Source: Lentisphaera profundi (lineage in GTDB: Bacteria > Verrucomicrobiota > Lentisphaeria > Lentisphaerales > Lentisphaeraceae). From it: DNA of 64,000 nucleotides. Positions 60,066 through 64,000 of the stretch are shown here, in pieces. The stretch is taken from assembly GCF_028728065.1 (NCBI RefSeq), contig NZ_CP117811.1, forward strand, positions 2,604,001 to 2,668,000, in the 5' to 3' direction. Each line of letters starts with the position of its first letter. The first letter of the stretch is position 1. Under the pieces are notes generated by a model, which ran no database searches, was not told the DNA's origin, and saw only the letters and a list, made by a program, of their open reading frames with translations. A program made the position numbers and the translations under genes.

Positions 60066-60369
60066 GTAGCCACCGGATTTATCCGGTGGCCATTGTTAAA
60101 AAAATGATATTCATGCCGAAGCTCTTCGGCCGCGGAGGCATTAAAATTAGATGCTAATCTTTATCATCCGCATTGGAATGCGGTGCTCCCAGCTATTGCC
60201 ACACGATGATCTTATTCAAATACCACGGACTTAGGTCCGTGGCTACATTCCTAAGCTCTTCGAGCTCAAATATCTCTTAAATCCCACTCATTAGTGGCTC
60301 TCCGGCCCCGGGGGTATTAAAATCAGACACTAATCTTTATCATCCGCATTGGAATGCGGTGCTCCCAGG
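60066..60369. repeat. REP-like palindrome group 2
   Basis: GTAG followed by CCACCGGATTTATCCGGTGG (60070-60089); GCCGAAGCTCTTCGGC (60115-60130); CCACGGACttagGTCCGTGG then CTAC (60223-60246); and CCGCATTGGAATGCGG plus CTCC on its right side, twice (60168 and 60344). The latter lies in a near-identical block of about 56 bases (60137-60192 and 60313-60369). Read on the minus strand these carry GTAG or GGAG before the palindrome, as REP elements do. Confidence 0.65.
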
Positions 60370-60528
60370 CACGACCGTAAAAGATTTCAGCTTACTTATT
60401 ATATAGCTCACTAAAAAGCCTCGTAGACACGAGGCTAGATTAACAACAAAGCTTTGTTTTTTAACAGGGATTTTCAATCCTTATTAGCGCATTCTTTCGC
60501 CTTATGTGAAAACCACAAAAATACTACT

Positions 60529-60714
60529 CTATAGTTTATAGTTTAAGTTAACTGTGTAGAAGTTTATATAATTGTCGTATTCGCCACTTGCAGTGCGTCC
60601 TAAATTATTGGACTGATTTAAATTTTGTTTCCCTAGATCAACATGCTCAAAAGCAACACCTAAAGTGATTTTTTCTGAGTATTTATATTCCGTACCGATA
60701 CCATAAGATATTAT
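60529..60714 (-). pseudogene. C-terminal remnant of a FadL-family gene
   Basis: On the minus strand about 60 codons read YGIGTEYKYSEKITLGVA, then FEHVDLGKQNLNQSNN and GRTASGEYDNYINFYTVNL, up to a TAG. This lines up with the end of the intact FadL-type protein at 61711 (YGVGAEYQYAENMTIGFGYS, YVDLGSPSLNQ, TASGDYDAAIHIATVGLN). Upstream of 60714 the frame breaks. So it is the last part of a lost second copy. Confidence 0.75.
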
Positions 60715-60810
60715 GTTTATACAGGTAGAAACCCTTATAAATATAGCGTACTAAATTTTATTTATAGAAATTTACTATTACGCATATCGCAATACTATAC
60801 CCGTAAATTA

Positions 60811-61692
60811 TTAATCTCTAAAAGGATTTTTTACGACAGGAATAAAGAGGATCCTAAAGTTCCAATCATAGCCTAAATCATCAGGCCGGACGACGGCATA
60901 CTGAGCTTCGAAGGCAATACGAACAGGCATTTTACCGATCATATAAATATCTGAATAACCCAGCCCCACTGGAACCGTTAGGGCATTATCAGAATCGGCC
61001 TCCCAGTCATAAGTAATATTTGGTGACATTCCCAATAATTCAGTTTTACTTAAGCGGTAATTTAAAAAATACTGTACATCAGTGAAACTGGTACTTTCTC
61101 GATCATCCTCTCCTGCATAGGACCACCAATGTTGTCCTAAGGCTCCGTAATTCCATCCACCTACGTTGGGTGCCAAATTAGCAAAAAGAAAAGCTGGACC
61201 CGCTTGCCATTTTTCTTGTCCTAAAACTTCGTCTTCTGCAGTTGGGAAGATTTGAGTAAAGCCCACACCCCAAACAGCACCATCTAATTTATCGGGTCCA
61301 ACTAAAGTTAAAAGTGCTGTATCGCCAAAACCATTAGTACGGTCATTCTGGGGACTTGAATTGTATTGAATCACTGGTCTTACAATCAAATTCCAATCTT
61401 CGTCGTTAAATTCAAATGGAATCGACATTACAGGCTGAAACTTAAATAGATTGACATCTTCAGAACCCTTAATTCCATCACCACGTACTTGTCGATAATC
61501 ATTTTGAGCCCATAGCATCCAGGCTGCCCCTAGTGGATTAGCAGTCATCTTACCAATTTTTTCTAAATCTGGTTTTTCTTCTTTCAGTTGTAGTTCTTCA
61601 GCTTCTTCTTCATAAGTATGACGAAGTTCTAGTTCTTGCGCGTAAAGAGAAAAGCTCATACTCAGCATTACAAATACTATTAATTTTTTCAT
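60811..61692 (-). CDS. Outer-membrane beta-barrel protein, paralogue 3
   Basis: 293 residues with a signal peptide ending LYA. A short charged stretch (EEEAEELQLKEEKPDLEK) precedes the barrel. Shared blocks with paralogues 1 and 2 are NPLGAAWMLWAQNDYRQV, VMSIPFEFNDEDWNLIVRP, GFGDTALLTLVGP and LTVPVGLGYSDIYMIGKMPV. Transcribed downstream of the FadL gene with an 18-base gap, so the two form an operon. Probable outer-membrane role, perhaps paired with the FadL channel. Specific function not known. Confidence 0.72.
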   Translation of the reverse strand: MKKLIVFVMLSMSFSLYAQELELRHTYEEEAEELQLKEEKPDLEKIGKMTANPLGAAWMLWAQNDYRQVRGDGIKGSEDVNLFKFQPVMSIPFEFNDEDWNLIVRPVIQYNSSPQNDRTNGFGDTALLTLVGPDKLDGAVWGVGFTQIFPTAEDEVLGQEKWQAGPAFLFANLAPNVGGWNYGALGQHWWSYAGEDDRESTSFTDVQYFLNYRLSKTELLGMSPNITYDWEADSDNALTVPVGLGYSDIYMIGKMPVRIAFEAQYAVVRPDDLGYDWNFRILFIPVVKNPFRD

Positions 61693-61710
61693 ATCATTCC
61701 TTTTTTTTTA

Positions 61711-62931
61711 TTAAAACCAGTAATTTAAACCAACTGTAGCAATGTGAATGGCGGCATCGTAGTCACCGCTTGCAGTACCTGCTCCGGAGTCTTGATTAAG
61801 TGATGGACTCCCTAGGTCGACGTAAGAATAACCAAAACCAATGGTCATATTTTCGGCGTATTGATATTCCGCACCCACACCGTAGCGATGAATTTCGTCT
61901 GAAGGTAAATCAGCAGTCATATTTCCTGAATCCACCATTGAGCTATCATAGCGATAACCACACATCAAAGTCCAATCGGGATTGAGCTTGTAGGCTGCGC
62001 CTAAACCAAAACCGTAAGTATCATTGTAGTTACGATTAAGGTCGTTTGAACCTAAACCTGAATCTACTGCAATTTCCCCAAAACGACTCCATTCTTCCCA
62101 ACTGGCTGATCCATAGAGTTTCCAATCTTCATTGACTTCATGACTAATGCCCATTTTCACCATTTGAGGCAAAGTCATCTCTAAATCTACCTTATCAATG
62201 ATCCCACCAATAATGCTTCCCCCAGGAGTATTAGAAAAATTAGGTTTATCCTGGAACTCATGCTCTATTTCAGACTGATAAGTAAAGGAAAATCGCGTTG
62301 CATCGCTGATTTGATACATCATACCCAAAGTTACACCGAAAGCCCAGTCTTCATCTTCGTATTTCATTTTACCATCGCCGGGAGCCAGTGTATTAATAGC
62401 AACTTCAGCCTCATATATGGCATAATCAATGATTAAGCCAAAACCAACAGATAGCTTGTCGTTAACCTTGTAAGAAAATGCTGGAGATAGTTGGAGTGTA
62501 GTTAAGGTGACGCTTTGCATATTATAGCGTCCGACCCAATTATCGTCATATTCTAAACTGAGCCCCGTATGAGCATTCATCCCAATACCGAAAGTCCACT
62601 GATCATCCAAGTGCTGAATATAATAGGCCGTTGGCATTAACTCATTTGAGCCTATTTTTCCCCCATCATTGCCACCTGTTGTACTGCCTTTATCTTTGAA
62701 ATCCATATCTAATGATAAGACTTGAATCCCCGTTGAAAACATATCGGCACTAGTGAAAGCCATACCTGCCGGGTTGGTCATAAGTATTGTTGCTTCGTCA
62801 GTATTTGTTAAATTACTATTGCCCGCAGTCGCTACACTCGCTGGTGTTCCATAGACCACTAAATCCAAACCTCCTGCAAAGGCTGAGCTCGTTCCCAGTA
62901 ATAAAGATGTTGCAATAAATTTTTTAAGCAT
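61711..62931 (-). CDS. FadL/OmpP1/TodX family outer-membrane transporter
   Basis: 406 residues with a signal peptide (ending SAFA), then GLDLVVYGTPASVATAGNSN followed by LTNTDEATILMTNPAGMAF, the N-terminal hatch pattern of FadL-type proteins. About 14 strands follow, including PTAYYIQHLDDQWTFGIGM, LSPAFSYKVNDKLSVGFGL and a terminal VGLNYWF with aromatic last residue, as in outer-membrane barrels. It moves hydrophobic molecules such as fatty acids or aromatic compounds. It is first in an operon with barrel paralogue 3. Confidence 0.87.
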   Translation of the reverse strand: MLKKFIATSLLLGTSSAFAGGLDLVVYGTPASVATAGNSNLTNTDEATILMTNPAGMAFTSADMFSTGIQVLSLDMDFKDKGSTTGGNDGGKIGSNELMPTAYYIQHLDDQWTFGIGMNAHTGLSLEYDDNWVGRYNMQSVTLTTLQLSPAFSYKVNDKLSVGFGLIIDYAIYEAEVAINTLAPGDGKMKYEDEDWAFGVTLGMMYQISDATRFSFTYQSEIEHEFQDKPNFSNTPGGSIIGGIIDKVDLEMTLPQMVKMGISHEVNEDWKLYGSASWEEWSRFGEIAVDSGLGSNDLNRNYNDTYGFGLGAAYKLNPDWTLMCGYRYDSSMVDSGNMTADLPSDEIHRYGVGAEYQYAENMTIGFGYSYVDLGSPSLNQDSGAGTASGDYDAAIHIATVGLNYWF

Positions 62932-63319
62932 GAATTTCTCTCCTTATTTTCGATAAGTTACAAACTTATAGGTCTAATTATTATCTAACAAGTATTTGAG
63001 GCCTGTTATTTAGCCTGATTTTTAATAAAAAATAGTTTAGCCCGCGTGTAGCTGAGTACTAATTCTAACCTAATTCGTACGATTATATTTTACATTAGTA
63101 AATATACGCGTGCGTGAGGTCTATTTTAGAGATTTCAACAAGGGCAAAATCACTCTAACCGTTCATAGCTTATGATCAACTTGAGTAAATCAAGGTAGCA
63201 ATCAAATTATGGCGTATTTTCAAGTCTTTAGAGGTAAAAAAAGCGTATATTAACAGCATGTGGGCGTGACGATTTTAGGACTCAGTAAAAAAGCCCTATT
63301 TTAAAATGTATGGTAACGG
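62932..63319. other. Intergenic region between FadL gene and transposase
   Basis: 388 bases, AT-rich, without a gene. One end of the insertion sequence should lie here (probably in 63220-63319), but no terminal inverted repeat can be defined because the other end is outside the window. Confidence 0.5.
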
Positions 63320-64000
63320 TTAAAGTGCGGGAATAACCCAAGGTATCAGTGACTTCGCCCATATTTCGTCAAAGTTCAACTCTCTCATTTTCCACTGAGT
63401 GATTTTCAGTTTAAAAGAGCGTCCTGTATAAATGATTTTCCCTGCTAAATCGAATAGTTTACGGCGTATGGTCGTTGGGTAGCAGTTCCAAGCAAAGCCC
63501 GCAATATTACGTTTGAAAATCTGAAAGAGATTGAAGGATATAATCCCCATTGTGTACCAAAAAGAGTTAGCGTGATAATCGAGACAAGGCATTCTCTCAC
63601 TAGCAAAGTCTTTAGCCGCACGGTGGGTAAGTTCATCAGCTCCACGAGAATGGTCATAATCAATTAATTCTTGATCGGAACAATCTTTCACATCAAGATT
63701 TGTAAGAATAATACGACTTTCCAAACCTAATAAGGCTTCTCCATTTTCTTCTGTTGGTCGTAAAAACAAAGCTCTATATTGCATTTCTTCTGGCCAGGTC
63801 GCTCGTCGTTCTTGAAAAGCGAGGTAATGCCAAGTGCAGGCTTTTTTACTATAGATACCATCGAACTCCTCTATTTTTTTATTTGCATGTATCTTGTGGT
63901 CTGAATAACGCTTTCCTGCACAAATAAAGTTGATTTTAAGCTCGTCGCAAGCCGCAAAAATCTTTTGATCGTAATAACCTCCATCCATACGCACTATGAT
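63320..64000 (-). mobile_element. IS1380-family transposase, N-terminus beyond window edge
   Basis: About 226 C-terminal codons are visible. IIVRMDGGYYDQKIF is the end of the second catalytic block. The block with the catalytic Glu, YDHSRGADELTHRAAKDF, fits the Y-x3-R-x3-E-x6-K spacing of the DDE_Tnp_1 group, and the downstream FWYTMGIISFNLFQIFKRNI is typical of IS1380. The reading frame is unbroken. The element is probably intact but extends beyond base 64000. Confidence 0.85.

Larger units (their letters stand above)
59604..60810. other. Noncoding region with tandem repeat and REP-like elements
   Basis: 1.2 kb between the two barrel genes. It contains the terminator of paralogue 2, a 74-bp tandem repeat, several REP-like hairpins, and a FadL remnant at the right. 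I see no intact gene. Confidence 0.6.

Overview
The window looks like a chromosome segment of a marine PVC-group bacterium, most likely a Lentisphaera-like member of the Lentisphaerae. This is inference: the DNA is AT-rich, there are three sulfatases plus a Tat-exported Gfo/Idh/MocA oxidoreductase, Hanks-type kinases carry accessory domains, and intergenic DNA holds many REP-like hairpins. No taxonomic search could be run.

Layout. 1-13.2 kb: a Ser/Thr kinase cut by the left edge; a two-gene unit of an ApbE flavin transferase fused to a UppP-like membrane domain and an M16 zinc peptidase; rsmB, a Bax-inhibitor-1 protein and aroD; a 1115-residue zinc-ribbon/pseudokinase/beta-helix protein; an RmlD-like reductase. 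13.3-14.7 kb: two decayed genes (SIMPL/DUF541 and a phospholipase-D-like protein). 15.0-20.5 kb: one rRNA operon on the minus strand (16S-23S-5S) with no spacer tRNA, a 23-bp processing stem flanking 16S and a strong terminator. 20.5-25.8 kb: dihydrofolate reductase, then a cyanate-type uptake and degradation operon (binding protein, permease, ATPase, cyanase, DUF1348). 25.8-34.7 kb: housekeeping genes metZ, a PhoD-like phosphatase, efp-epmA, a CDF metal transporter, gloA-tgt-bioD, a rhomboid protease and a small membrane protein. 35-46.3 kb: a Gfo/Idh/MocA oxidoreductase, then a MoxR/Bat operon of seven genes lying between two paralogous sulfatases, the second of which has an in-frame TAG. 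46.4-54.8 kb: an Hpt protein, radC, a PafA-like alkaline phosphatase, two small unknowns, a large MscS-family channel and a lipoprotein. 54.9-64 kb: a third sulfatase, three paralogous outer-membrane proteins, a FadL-family porin and a fragment of a second FadL gene, all set among REP-like palindromes and a 74-bp tandem repeat, and an IS1380-family transposase cut by the right edge.

How the genes work together. The cyanate operon would import cyanate and convert it with bicarbonate to ammonia and CO2, giving nitrogen. The sulfatases and the oxidoreductase fit breakdown of sulfated algal polysaccharides, and the porin cluster may supply the outer-membrane entry. MoxR plus the von Willebrand proteins form an envelope-associated chaperone-like system. 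EpmA is expected to lysylate Lys34 of the adjacent EF-P.

The points most worth a second look are the UppP/ApbE fusion, the triple-defective pseudokinase, the TAG-interrupted sulfatase, a terminator hairpin overlapping the start of epmA, and the hairpin-rich 57.7-60.4 kb region.
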